A stretch of 64,000 bases of DNA from Leptothoe sp034932105 (GTDB lineage: Bacteria > Cyanobacteriota > Cyanobacteriia > Phormidesmidales > Phormidesmidaceae), in the NCBI RefSeq assembly GCF_034932105.1, contig NZ_JAYGIG010000001.1:62001-126000 (forward strand). The letters run 5' to 3'. The position numbers were made by a program, and so were the translations under genes. Positions within the stretch are counted from its first letter, which is position 1. Every line of letters starts with the position of its first letter. Below the pieces are notes generated by a model. It ran no database searches, had not been told where the DNA came from, and saw only the letters and a program-made list of their open reading frames with translations. Shown piece after piece: positions 8,645-16,782 of this stretch.

Positions 8645-9895
8645 TTGGAGTTGCTTTTTAACTACAAGTGTTCATCTGTCTACTCCTTTATGTTTGATGT
8701 ACCGGTTCTGGAAGTAACCGTTTCCTCAGCTCCCACCATTACCAATAGTGTGAGCCAAGCCAACCCAGTAGCTCTATCCAAACCGCAGATTTCTTCAGTT
8801 TTATTAAACGCTCTGGCAGTGCTGACCCAACCCGTCAGTATTAGTCCAGGTATAGAGGAGAAAATCGGAGAATCAACCGTATCCTCGTCCTCATCCCAGG
8901 CTTTATTCTCCAGTGCCCCCTTTCAACTACTAGAGCCGCTAGACCTAGCCAATTCAGCAGCAGACCTAGAAACAATTTTTTCACTCCCATTAGAACTCGA
9001 CATCCTGGCTAAGACTGCGGATGCTAGTCCTCTAACAGCCAGCTCATCAACCATTGAGCTAGCAGCATCCAGTCTATCAGCCGCTAAAACAGACAGTAGT
9101 TATCAGGCATCCGCCACCACTACCCTAAAATCTGCGGCCGAAGAACTGGCCAAAGCCTCTCCTACTAAGTCCAACAAAGATTTGAGTCAATGTTTAGGCT
9201 TGCCTCAACTTAACAGCCAAGACATCACCAAATTTCAAGTTGTGCGCCAAGGTACCGTCATTGGCGAAGTGAACGACCTCAACAGCACCGGGCAAGCAGT
9301 TACCCTCTTGCAAGGAATGCTACAGCCTGAAGAAATTGTGCCCCATGAGATCACCCCAGTGTTAGGGAACGGACAACCCGCTATCCGGTTAAGTCGAGAT
9401 GTCCTGCTCCAGGTAGTGCATCAGACTGAACAGGATGTAACTCCTGAGGAGAATCCAGCACTCAACAGCGAATGGGCCGCTATTACCTGGAGCGACCAGC
9501 TCCGCCAAGCCCTAGGGAGCACTCCCCTGGATGCTGGGAATGTGCAAGTCATGCTCAAAGGATTCCAACCCTCAGGGCAGCAACTTGATGGCCTAGCCTC
9601 TTGGTATGGTCCGTATTTTCACGGTCGTCTCACCGCCAATGGGGAAATATTTGATCAAAATACCCTGACCGCTGCCCACAAAACCTTGCCGTTTGGTACG
9701 GTTTTACAGGTGCGCAACCTGAAAAACAATCGCTCCGTTGTGGTGCGTATCAACGACCGAGGACCTTACATTGGCAAACGCTCCCTAGATTTATCTAAGG
9801 CCGCCGCCCAATGTTTGGGAAGCGAGACAGCGGGGGTCATTCCTTACGAAGCAACAATTCTAGAACACCCCTCAGCAGCAGCGGCCAAAAATTAA
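8645..9895 (+). CDS. RlpA-like double-psi beta-barrel protein
   Basis: 416-residue protein whose C-terminal ~95 residues form an RlpA-type double-psi beta-barrel: LASWYGPYFHGRLTANGEIF, LPFGTVLQVRNL, VVVRINDRGPY and RSLDLSKAAA. RlpA proteins act as septal lytic transglycosylases or bind denuded glycan. The first ~180 residues are Ser/Ala/Thr-rich and low in complexity; a middle region (about 185-300) is unassigned but resembles accessory domains of cyanobacterial RlpA proteins. The frame opens with TTG at 8645; ATG at 8690 is an alternative. Neither gives a Sec signal peptide or lipobox, which is odd for an envelope protein. An in-frame stop at 8636 rules out a longer form. Confidence 0.85.
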   Translation: MELLFNYKCSSVYSFMFDVPVLEVTVSSAPTITNSVSQANPVALSKPQISSVLLNALAVLTQPVSISPGIEEKIGESTVSSSSSQALFSSAPFQLLEPLDLANSAADLETIFSLPLELDILAKTADASPLTASSSTIELAASSLSAAKTDSSYQASATTTLKSAAEELAKASPTKSNKDLSQCLGLPQLNSQDITKFQVVRQGTVIGEVNDLNSTGQAVTLLQGMLQPEEIVPHEITPVLGNGQPAIRLSRDVLLQVVHQTEQDVTPEENPALNSEWAAITWSDQLRQALGSTPLDAGNVQVMLKGFQPSGQQLDGLASWYGPYFHGRLTANGEIFDQNTLTAAHKTLPFGTVLQVRNLKNNRSVVVRINDRGPYIGKRSLDLSKAAAQCLGSETAGVIPYEATILEHPSAAAAKN

Positions 9896-9936
9896 CGCTG
9901 GGGCAAAGAACCCTACCGCAGCCAAGACTCAGGGCA

Positions 9937-9968
9937 AATAAGCCTTGGCCCTAAAGCCAAGGCTTATT
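9937..9968. terminator. Bidirectional hairpin terminator
   Basis: A perfect 13-bp stem (AATAAGCCTTGGC with its complement) and a 6-base loop sit between the convergent rlpA-like and ferredoxin genes, followed by CATTTTGG. The position supports transcription termination from either side. Confidence 0.75.
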
Positions 9969-10013
9969 CATTTTGGAAATCATCAATTTGGCACGGCACG
10001 CTAAGGGAGCTGG

Positions 10014-10256
10014 TTACCAAGTTGGATCAACGTAAAGGTTAATCACATAGGGAGACTGGGTGTTTGGCACCGCAGAAATACAGGCGCAGATCGGTTCTTC
10101 TTGCCCCTCAATCTCCACCTCGCAGGCGTGGCATGACCCCATCAGGCACCCAGTGGGAATGTTTACCCCTGCCCGCTCAGCCACGTCTAAAATCGACTCT
10201 CCTGGAGTAGCTGACACCGTGACATTATCGGGCAAAAAACTAACCTCAACAGCCAT
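10014..10256 (-). CDS. Plant-type [2Fe-2S] ferredoxin
   Basis: 80-residue ferredoxin. The cluster loop GCLMGSCHACEVEIEG supplies three cysteines (CxxxxCxxC spacing) and a downstream CACIS supplies the fourth, the pattern of a [2Fe-2S] plant-type fold. It is shorter than the main photosynthetic ferredoxin PetF and has a different loop, so it is probably one of the minor cyanobacterial ferredoxins with a dedicated partner that cannot be named here. It reads convergent to the RlpA gene and downstream of the 10331-10735 ORF on the same strand. Confidence 0.9.
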   Translation of the reverse strand: MAVEVSFLPDNVTVSATPGESILDVAERAGVNIPTGCLMGSCHACEVEIEGQEEPICACISAVPNTQSPYVINLYVDPTW

Positions 10257-10330
10257 AGCATGTCCGTCTATTTGAACAACAAAGGTCCAGTCTCAATCCT
10301 ATCGCAAGATTCCTTGAGACTGGCGATCGG

Positions 10331-10735
10331 TCAGGAGGGCTCAAGCACGGCCACTGTTTGAGTGGACTCCCCCGGTCTATCTTCTAAACTCAAACGCTTG
10401 GTGTGCCACCAATCCTGCATTTCACGGGAAAAGGTGTGGGTATATAGGGTAATCACAATGGGCTGGGCCCGGTAACCTTGACCAATAATTTCCACACAAT
10501 AGGATGGGTGGCGTTGGGTAGATAGATCAACAATAAACCGTCGACCAATGCGTCGCCAGCTCGGTTCTTTGCCCCGCCACTGCAGACGGCAACAGGGCCA
10601 AGGTAACTGATCGCGATCAAATAGCCGACAACAAGGCCCTGTAACGCGATAGGTCAAATGGGCACCAGGACTCTGGAAGATATGTCCTGTGGGCCAGGGA
10701 TGCTCACCGATGGGGGGTTGGGAGGATACTAGCAA
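10331..10735 (-). CDS. Hypothetical protein, Cys/Trp-rich
   Basis: 134-residue ORF that I do not recognise. It has two CCRL motifs (GPCCRLF and WPCCRLQW), many Trp and Arg residues, and no signal peptide or membrane span. It is followed on the same strand by the [2Fe-2S] ferredoxin gene (75-base gap), so the two may be co-transcribed. The start is a TTG; the true N-terminus is uncertain. It is listed as a likely real gene because no better ORF covers this stretch. Confidence 0.55.
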   Translation of the reverse strand: MLVSSQPPIGEHPWPTGHIFQSPGAHLTYRVTGPCCRLFDRDQLPWPCCRLQWRGKEPSWRRIGRRFIVDLSTQRHPSYCVEIIGQGYRAQPIVITLYTHTFSREMQDWWHTKRLSLEDRPGESTQTVAVLEPS

Positions 10736-10754
10736 CTGACTGAGCGCGACAAAA

Positions 10755-10778
10755 CAGGTTTAGACTCAGGTTTAGACT
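10755..10778. repeat. 12-bp tandem direct repeat
   Basis: CAGGTTTAGACT occurs twice back to back in the divergent promoter region between the 10331-10735 ORF and the DUF2470 gene. It could be a pair of operator half-sites or a chance duplication. Confidence 0.5.
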
Positions 10779-10847
10779 GGCAAAATCGTGCCACGGCCCA
10801 GCCTATGATTTAGAACAGTAGTGTACGAAATTTTGTAGGAATATTCT

Positions 10848-11126
10848 ATGGCTGATACCATCACCCCAGCTGTTAGCGATCGCATCTGCAAACACATGAA
10901 TGACGATCACGCCGACGCTGTCCTGATCTATGCCCAGAAATTTGGCGATGCCACCGCCGCCACCGCCGCCACCATGAAGTCTATCGACAACACAGGCATG
11001 GACCTAGACGCCATCGTTGCCGGTGAAACTACCCTTGTGCGGGTCAGTTTTGAACGCCCCCTAGCGGATGCCAAAGATGCCCACCATGTCCTGGTGGAGA
11101 TGCTAAAGCAGGTTAAGCAAAATTAG
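10848..11126 (+). CDS. DUF2470 domain protein
   Basis: 92-residue protein made up almost entirely of a DUF2470 domain: SDRICKHMNDDHADAVLIYA at the N-terminus, then the IDNTGMDLDAI turn and the VRVSFERPLADAKDAHHVLV strand-helix. In other proteins this domain is the C-terminal partner of split-barrel flavin/haem-binding domains; the stand-alone form is common in cyanobacteria and its function is unclear. The start ATG follows a TAGGA box with suitable spacing. The protein looks soluble and cytoplasmic. Confidence 0.88.
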   Translation: MADTITPAVSDRICKHMNDDHADAVLIYAQKFGDATAATAATMKSIDNTGMDLDAIVAGETTLVRVSFERPLADAKDAHHVLVEMLKQVKQN

Positions 11127-11214
11127 AAGATTGAAGGCAAGGGGAGGAAAAACCAAATTGCCCGCGACTTCCCCTAGCTTTTTTCACCCTAGCCCTTTTA
11201 AAGCTTGCCTTGAC

Positions 11215-11823
11215 CTAACGCTCTAGATCCGTGGTTGGCACATTACAAGCCCGCCTGAAATCATTCCCACCCCAGTAAGTGGACCCGCACAGATTAGCAT
11301 CGGTCAAATCGATATCATGCACAAAGGTCAGATCAAAATTTGAGCGCTGCAGTTGAGAACCAACAAACCGAGTTTTATGAATATACGCTTCCATAAAATT
11401 GGCCTCTGTCATGTCGGAATACGAGAAATTGGCATAGTTCAGGATTGATTGCTCTAGGTCGGCACCGACAAACCCAGCATTGACAGCACTGGTATTGGCA
11501 AAATTAGTCGAACGTAGATCAGCCCCCGAAAGGTTAGCCCCATCTAAAATCGCATAGAAAAAGTTGGCACCTTTTAAATTGGCACCCTCTAAATTGGCGC
11601 CCGTCAGGTCTAGGCGTCGTAAATCGGCTCCCCGCAGATCACAACCCGGACATTCCTTAACGCCACCATCCAATACATCATTTATGAAGCGCTGCAATGC
11701 AGCTTCATCCAGCGCCTGGGCTGGGGGACTGTCAGCCAGCACACCCGTAAATACTGTGACGGCCACTAAAGCGACCGGGATCTGGCCACAATGCCGTAAC
11801 CACTGGGGTATTCCTTTAACCAT
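11215..11823 (-). CDS. Exported pentapeptide-repeat protein
   Basis: About 202 residues. A signal peptide (positively charged start, hydrophobic VALVAVTVFTGVL, then PPAQALDE) precedes a short helical region with a CPGCDL pair of cysteines, then A(D/N)LxG/x pentapeptide repeats (GADLRRLDLTGANLEGANL and so on) that form a right-handed beta-helix. It is probably periplasmic or lumenal. The function of such proteins is generally unknown. The ATG at 11823 is preferred because an AAAGGA box lies eight bases upstream; the ORF could start as far back as 11853. Confidence 0.88.
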   Translation of the reverse strand: MVKGIPQWLRHCGQIPVALVAVTVFTGVLADSPPAQALDEAALQRFINDVLDGGVKECPGCDLRGADLRRLDLTGANLEGANLKGANFFYAILDGANLSGADLRSTNFANTSAVNAGFVGADLEQSILNYANFSYSDMTEANFMEAYIHKTRFVGSQLQRSNFDLTFVHDIDLTDANLCGSTYWGGNDFRRACNVPTTDLER

Positions 11824-12092
11824 GGACCACATCCTTTCACTGGAGTATTGCAAAACACTTCTATCGTGTCAAATTCAGCATGATGGCGGCAAGTCCCCCG
11901 AGAATAAACCTAAAAAAAGTAAACCTAGCTACTCAATGGGGTTAGGTTGTCCGTAGGGTAAGAATATTTGACCTTAGTTTTTCTAAAGCTTCACGCTTCC
12001 ATCAAGAAAAATTACTGTAACGTCACTTCCTTGTTGCCATCGGGCACCATTCAACACAGGTCCTGCTTCATAGTTTACCAACGCACAACACA

Positions 12093-13334
12093 ATGAAACC
12101 ACTACGCTTAGCGATAGCTGCCGTTACCGCAGCCACCCTAACAATTTTTGGTGCTACCACCCGCGTAGATGCCCAATCCTTTGATAGTGTCGAAGCCGAT
12201 CAGGCAGCCTTTGTCCTAGTGGCGGCTCCCGGTGGCGGCCTACTGGGTCGACCAGAATTTATGATCATCGAACAAAAGAGCAATGCTCAGCGATGCTGGA
12301 GCGAGTCCGGAGCCCAGCCTACCCAAATTGAGCCCCTGCTATTGAACTTTGACTTTAGTGGCATTTGTGGCCGCAGTACCGATAGCAATGGCTACTCCAT
12401 TCGCGCCGGGGATGGGGATGCTGGCAGGCGGTTCAACCTCGCCATTACCGAAAAAGATGGTGAATATTTGCTGGTCGCCACACCCAGCTCCTTCCCCACC
12501 AATCCCTATCGCAACTCGCCGCCCCTCACCTTGGGTCGCACCTTTGGCAAAGCGAGTAATGGCTTCACTAAAATTTTCCTCAATCCTGGCTGGCGCTTGA
12601 CCCGTCGTGCATTTGAAGGTCGCACTCTCGGGCATCTTTACCTAACCAATGATGCTACGTTGGCCGCCCTGGTTGAACAAGGGGGTGGTCCTGTCGTCAC
12701 TGAACCACCGGTGACTCCTCCTGTGGTGACACCACCCACAACGGTTACCTTCCGTGATGTGACTAGCGATGTGTACGCAGCTCAGATTAGCCGAGCCGTA
12801 GAAATCGGCTTTATTGCTGGCTTCGAGGATGGTACATTCCGCCCTCGCGAGGCCTTGACCCGTGAGCAGTTGGTATCCATGGTGATTGAAGCCCTGGATG
12901 CCGAGGAGAATATTTCCATCGCCCTGCCCAGTGCCGTGACCACTAACCCCTTCACGGATGTTGCCAGCAATCGCTGGAGTGCGGCCAAGATTCAGTTTGC
13001 TAGCCAGAGCGGTATTGTCAGCGGCTATCCCGAAGGCGACTTCCGCCCCGCCCAGAAAGTGACTCGGGCTGAAATGATGGCTGTGGTTCGCCGTGCGGCT
13101 GAATATCGCAAGCGGGTGCTGGGGCAAGGAACAGCATTAACTCCGACCCAGAGTGCCTTCACCTTCTCAGATACCCAGGGACATTGGGCGGCGGATGTGA
13201 TTTCTAGCCTGTCGGCTTACTGCGGTATTGCTACCCCGGTAAATGAGTCGGGTTCTGCCTTTGTGCCGAATAGTGACGCCCTGCGTAACTATTCGGCTAC
13301 GGCTGTTGTGCGGTTGGTGGATTGTGCTAACTAG
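12093..13334 (+). CDS. DUF3747 and S-layer homology (SLH) domain protein
   Basis: 413-residue exported protein. Signal peptide about 1-28 (LAIAAVTAATLTIFGATTRV, ending in DAQS). Residues about 30-200 match the cyanobacterial DUF3747 type (AAPGGGLLGRPEFMIIE, RCWSESG). A threonine/proline linker follows, then three SLH repeats: FRDVTSDVYAAQI...GTFRPREALTREQL, FTDVASNRWSAAKI...GDFRPAQKVTRAEM, and a divergent FSDTQGHWAADVI repeat. SLH domains anchor proteins to peptidoglycan-linked polymers. A related architecture appears at 60393-61505. Two hairpins follow the stop codon. Confidence 0.93.
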   Translation: MKPLRLAIAAVTAATLTIFGATTRVDAQSFDSVEADQAAFVLVAAPGGGLLGRPEFMIIEQKSNAQRCWSESGAQPTQIEPLLLNFDFSGICGRSTDSNGYSIRAGDGDAGRRFNLAITEKDGEYLLVATPSSFPTNPYRNSPPLTLGRTFGKASNGFTKIFLNPGWRLTRRAFEGRTLGHLYLTNDATLAALVEQGGGPVVTEPPVTPPVVTPPTTVTFRDVTSDVYAAQISRAVEIGFIAGFEDGTFRPREALTREQLVSMVIEALDAEENISIALPSAVTTNPFTDVASNRWSAAKIQFASQSGIVSGYPEGDFRPAQKVTRAEMMAVVRRAAEYRKRVLGQGTALTPTQSAFTFSDTQGHWAADVISSLSAYCGIATPVNESGSAFVPNSDALRNYSATAVVRLVDCAN

Positions 13335-13357
13335 GTTTTCATTTAGTTAAAGACACG

Positions 13358-13434
13358 TTGGCCGATGGCATGCCTGCCATCGGCCAATCTAGTTGATAAG
13401 GTCATCAGGGGGCTGTTCTGTCGGAATAGCCCCC
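13358..13434 (+). terminator. Two consecutive hairpins after the SLH gene
   Basis: The first hairpin (13358-13387) has a perfect 13-bp stem (TTGGCCGATGGCA and complement) with a 4-base loop. The second (13408-13434) pairs GGGGGCTGTTC with GAATAGCCCCC (one G-T wobble) and is followed by TTAATTTAT, as in a Rho-independent terminator. The remaining bases to 13644 show no gene. Confidence 0.8.
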
Positions 13435-13644
13435 TTAATTTATGGCGTATACCAACCCCATAGGGATTAAACTCATTCCCAAGCTCATTGCTATCGATGG
13501 CAGACAACGCCAAAACATTGGCCCAAAAATTGACCAAATCCACTGAGATTATGATGTAACGGTTAAATAGATTGGGCCAATACGCCGATCGATCTGAGGG
13601 ATGAAGGGGTCATGCTGGAGTAAGGATATGCGAGTAACAGGCCG

Positions 13645-14979
13645 ATGACGGTTTCAAGGACTGTATGTATTGGTTTTTTAGCGGTAATTACCGTTGGCAC
13701 ATTATTACTGATGCTACCCTTGGCAACAGCTAGCGGCGAATGGACTAGCCCCATTGTGGCTCTGTTTACGGCGACGTCAGCCGTCTGTGTCACGGGCTTG
13801 ATTGTGGTGGATACGGGGTCGTATTTTTCACCCCTGGGCCAAGGAATTATTGTGCTGCTGATTCAGGTGGGTGGCCTCGGCTACATGACGGCGACTACCC
13901 TATTGCTACTGCTGCTGGGCAGACGGTTAGGTCTCAAAGACCGGTTGGCCATTCAGCAATCGTTGGATACGGCTGAATTATCATCTGCCGCATCTCTGAT
14001 TAAGTCAATCATTGCCATGACAATGGTTTTTGAGCTGAGTGGGGCGTTTTTACTGATGCCTCGCTTTGCCAGTGACTACGGTGCCAGCAGGAGTTTATGG
14101 CTCTCCCTATTCCATAGCGTCAGCGCGTTTAACAATGCTGGGTTTAGCTTATTTGCCGATAGTTTGGTGCAGTACGTTCATTCGCCTTTGGTAAATGGAG
14201 TGATTGCGGCGCTGGTGATTCTTGGCGGCATTGGCTACCAGGTGATTATGGAGGCGTTTATTTGGATGCGCGATCGCATCCACCGCCAACGCAAACATCA
14301 GGTGTTTTCGCTGCACTTTAAGGTGGTCACCAGCACGACCCTAGCCCTTCTAGTCTTGGGGACCCTAGCCTTTTTTGCCGTAGAGTTTTTTAACCCAGAC
14401 ACCCTGGGACCTGAGCCGCTGAATGTGAAACTGCTGGCGGCGGGTTTTCAGTCGGTGATTATGCGAACGGCTGGATTTAACTCCATTGATATTGGGGCGA
14501 TGAAGACCAGTTCGTTGTTTATTGCGATCGCACTCATGTTCATCGGCGCGAGTCCTGGCAGCACCGGCGGCGGCATCAAAACCACCACCATCAGGATTTT
14601 GCTGAACTGCACCCGAACGATACTCAAAGGAGAAAATGAAGTCCTAGCCTACCAGCGGGAAATCCCTGATAAACGGGTGCTAAAAGCAATCAGCGTCGTG
14701 GTGGCTTCTGCCATCACCGTGGTAATGGCGACTATTTTCCTATCCCTAACGGACCCAGGCATTGAGTTTATCGAACTGCTGTTTGAGACCGTCTCCGCCT
14801 TCGCCACCGTCGGCGTATCGACGGGCATCACCGCAGAATTATCCACCCTGGGGCAAATCGTGATCATTGCCACCATGTACATTGGCCGGGTGGGCATTTT
14901 GCTCCTGATGTCGGCCCTATTAGGAGACCCCAAACCCAGCAACATTCACTATCCGGAGGAAGACCTGTTAGTCGGATAA
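13645..14979 (+). CDS. ktrB: KtrB-type K+ (Na+-dependent) transporter subunit
   Basis: 444-residue polytopic membrane protein of the TrkH/KtrB/HKT family, the pore subunit for potassium uptake. The four pore-loop filters are visible in order: SAVCVTGLIV, SAFNNAGFSL, MRTAGFNSID and SAFATVGVST, each with the selectivity glycine. The gating segment GASPGSTGGGIKTTT lies between the third and fourth repeats. The family needs a cytoplasmic RCK subunit (KtrA), which is not adjacent here. The start ATG (MTVSRTVCIGFL) lacks a clear ribosome-binding site; no in-frame extension was obvious. Confidence 0.92.
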   Translation: MTVSRTVCIGFLAVITVGTLLLMLPLATASGEWTSPIVALFTATSAVCVTGLIVVDTGSYFSPLGQGIIVLLIQVGGLGYMTATTLLLLLLGRRLGLKDRLAIQQSLDTAELSSAASLIKSIIAMTMVFELSGAFLLMPRFASDYGASRSLWLSLFHSVSAFNNAGFSLFADSLVQYVHSPLVNGVIAALVILGGIGYQVIMEAFIWMRDRIHRQRKHQVFSLHFKVVTSTTLALLVLGTLAFFAVEFFNPDTLGPEPLNVKLLAAGFQSVIMRTAGFNSIDIGAMKTSSLFIAIALMFIGASPGSTGGGIKTTTIRILLNCTRTILKGENEVLAYQREIPDKRVLKAISVVVASAITVVMATIFLSLTDPGIEFIELLFETVSAFATVGVSTGITAELSTLGQIVIIATMYIGRVGILLLMSALLGDPKPSNIHYPEEDLLVG

Positions 14980-15030
14980 AGACTTATTATGCAGGGTATC
15001 TACTTAAGCCTGAAAATCCTGACTAGGTGG

Positions 15031-15067
15031 GGAATCAGGGGTCAGAAGCCAGTGAGGCCCTGATTCC
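15031..15067. terminator. Hairpin between convergent ktrB and M16 genes
   Basis: GGAATCAGGG (15031-15040) pairs exactly with CCCTGATTCC (15058-15067) across a 17-base loop. Its position between two convergent genes suggests a terminator, but no clear T-tract follows. Confidence 0.5.
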
Positions 15068-15080
15068 TGACTCCTGAATA

Positions 15081-16661
15081 CTATCCTTGGGAAAAACGTC
15101 CCGCTTTGAGTTGGTAACCATTATCCAAGGCCTGCCTGACCGTTCTCAGAGTCAAGTCGCTGTAATGGCCCATCTCCCTTACACGGCTGCTTCTGGTAAT
15201 GGTGATGTCGATCGGTGTAATTTTCAATTCCTCTGCCAGGGTGCCTAAAGCTGGATCAATCGCATCAATATTGCCAACCACAATAGTCACCAAGTCCTTA
15301 GGCTTCAGATTTCGTTGAGCGGCTGCTAACACCTGCTCCACCGTGGTGGACTCTACTTCCTTCTGAAACTTAAAGACAAAATCTGATGGATAGCCGTAAT
15401 ACTCATAGCGAATCAGCCGCGACAGGGTTTGCTCTGGCGTGGCAAAGTTAAACACAAAGCCGTTCAACACCGCATCTTTGGCATATTGCAATTCCTCAGC
15501 CGTGATCGGCTCCTGACGGACCCGCTCAATTTCCCGATACATGGTTTCAATAAAGGGCACCGTTGCCTCAGACCGAGTCTGACCACCGCCAATAAACAAG
15601 CCAGGATGATCATAGCGGGGACTCCAGAAGGCATAGACCACATAGGCTAACCCTTGGCGCGACCGAATATCGTTAAACAACCGCCCCCCAAAACCATTGA
15701 GCACTTCATTCAAAACCACCATGGGGGCATGGTCCGGGCTATCTAAACGCCCCCCCAAATGACCGATGTGAATGTAGCTCTGGGTCAGTTGCGGCTGATC
15801 CACCACATATAAGCCATTGGTTTTCTGCTGTACCTGGGGTAGAGATAAATTGGCCTTACCTTTCACCTCAGGAGACCAATCTGCAAAAAATTCTTCAATT
15901 AGGGCCTTCATCTGCCCGGCATCAAAATCACCGCTGATGCCCAAAATAGTTCCCCTGGGCTGAATCGCTGCCTGGTAAAAGTCAACGATGTCATCCCGCG
16001 AAATATTGTCCACATCCCTGTATTCCACCATGCGAGCAAACGGGCTTTCTTCACCGTAGATCAGCTTACGAAACTCGCGGGTGGTGACCTCATCCGGGTC
16101 GTCATTACGGCGGGCAATACTGCCGCGATATTGGCTTTTAATCAGGTCAATCTTGTCGGGGGCAAAGGCTGGCTGCTGAATCACCTCAGCAAAAATCGAA
16201 AATACATCCGCCAAATCTTCGCTTAGGGCGCTAAAACTGGCACTGCCGCTGGTGGCCTCCAGGCTAGTTTCAACCGACGCCGCCCGCTGCTCTAGAAACT
16301 GATTGAGCTCGTCAGGGGTATAGCTAACGGTGCCCCCGCTTCGCATAGCTTCCCCCACCATCCCCGCCAGGCCCGCTTTTCCTGGGGGCTCCATAAACTC
16401 ACCAGCCTTGAACGTGGCGGAGCCACTAATTAAAGGCAAGTCGTGTTTTTCCATCAGGTACACCACCATGCCGTTGGGCAGCTCGTAGCGCTCAAACTCA
16501 GGAATTTGAATTTCCCCTAGAGGGGCAAACTCCAAGTCGTTATAATCCCTGGCCGTCACCGCATTGGCAGGCTTGCTCCACCCAAGGGTAAGGACCAAGC
16601 CTAGGGTGGCCATAGCTAAGAAAAAACCTGTGGTCAGACGACGTTGGGAGAACCAGAACAT
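15081..16661 (-). CDS. M16 peptidase-like protein lacking the zinc motif (inactive subunit)
   Basis: About 526 residues. A signal peptide (FFLAMATLGLVLTLGW, then KPANAVTA) precedes two pitrilysin-type halves. Where active M16 enzymes have HxxEH, this protein reads GLAGMVGEAMRSGG, so it cannot bind zinc in the usual way. The C-terminal half keeps the substrate-binding region (GGRLFNDIRSRQGLAYVVYA). It lies directly downstream of an active M16 gene on the same strand (about 120-base gap). By analogy with M16B pairs, the two may form a heterodimer in which this chain supplies the Arg-Tyr part. The start is placed at the ATG of MFWFSQRRL; an in-frame TTG at 16706 is less likely. Confidence 0.9.
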   Translation of the reverse strand: MFWFSQRRLTTGFFLAMATLGLVLTLGWSKPANAVTARDYNDLEFAPLGEIQIPEFERYELPNGMVVYLMEKHDLPLISGSATFKAGEFMEPPGKAGLAGMVGEAMRSGGTVSYTPDELNQFLEQRAASVETSLEATSGSASFSALSEDLADVFSIFAEVIQQPAFAPDKIDLIKSQYRGSIARRNDDPDEVTTREFRKLIYGEESPFARMVEYRDVDNISRDDIVDFYQAAIQPRGTILGISGDFDAGQMKALIEEFFADWSPEVKGKANLSLPQVQQKTNGLYVVDQPQLTQSYIHIGHLGGRLDSPDHAPMVVLNEVLNGFGGRLFNDIRSRQGLAYVVYAFWSPRYDHPGLFIGGGQTRSEATVPFIETMYREIERVRQEPITAEELQYAKDAVLNGFVFNFATPEQTLSRLIRYEYYGYPSDFVFKFQKEVESTTVEQVLAAAQRNLKPKDLVTIVVGNIDAIDPALGTLAEELKITPIDITITRSSRVREMGHYSDLTLRTVRQALDNGYQLKAGRFSQG

Positions 16662-16782
16662 AGGAGATATAGGAGGGTAGGCATTGCCCACCAAATCAAT
16701 GGGCAAAAAATGAGCAAGCAGAAATAGGAAGGATCAACACAGCCATTGAAGCATCGGCATCACCCCAGGAAACAATCAACCA

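Noticed and set aside
12642..13127. 161-codon minus-strand ORF opposite the SLH gene
   Set aside because: It is antisense to a well-supported SLH-domain protein and has no motif of its own.
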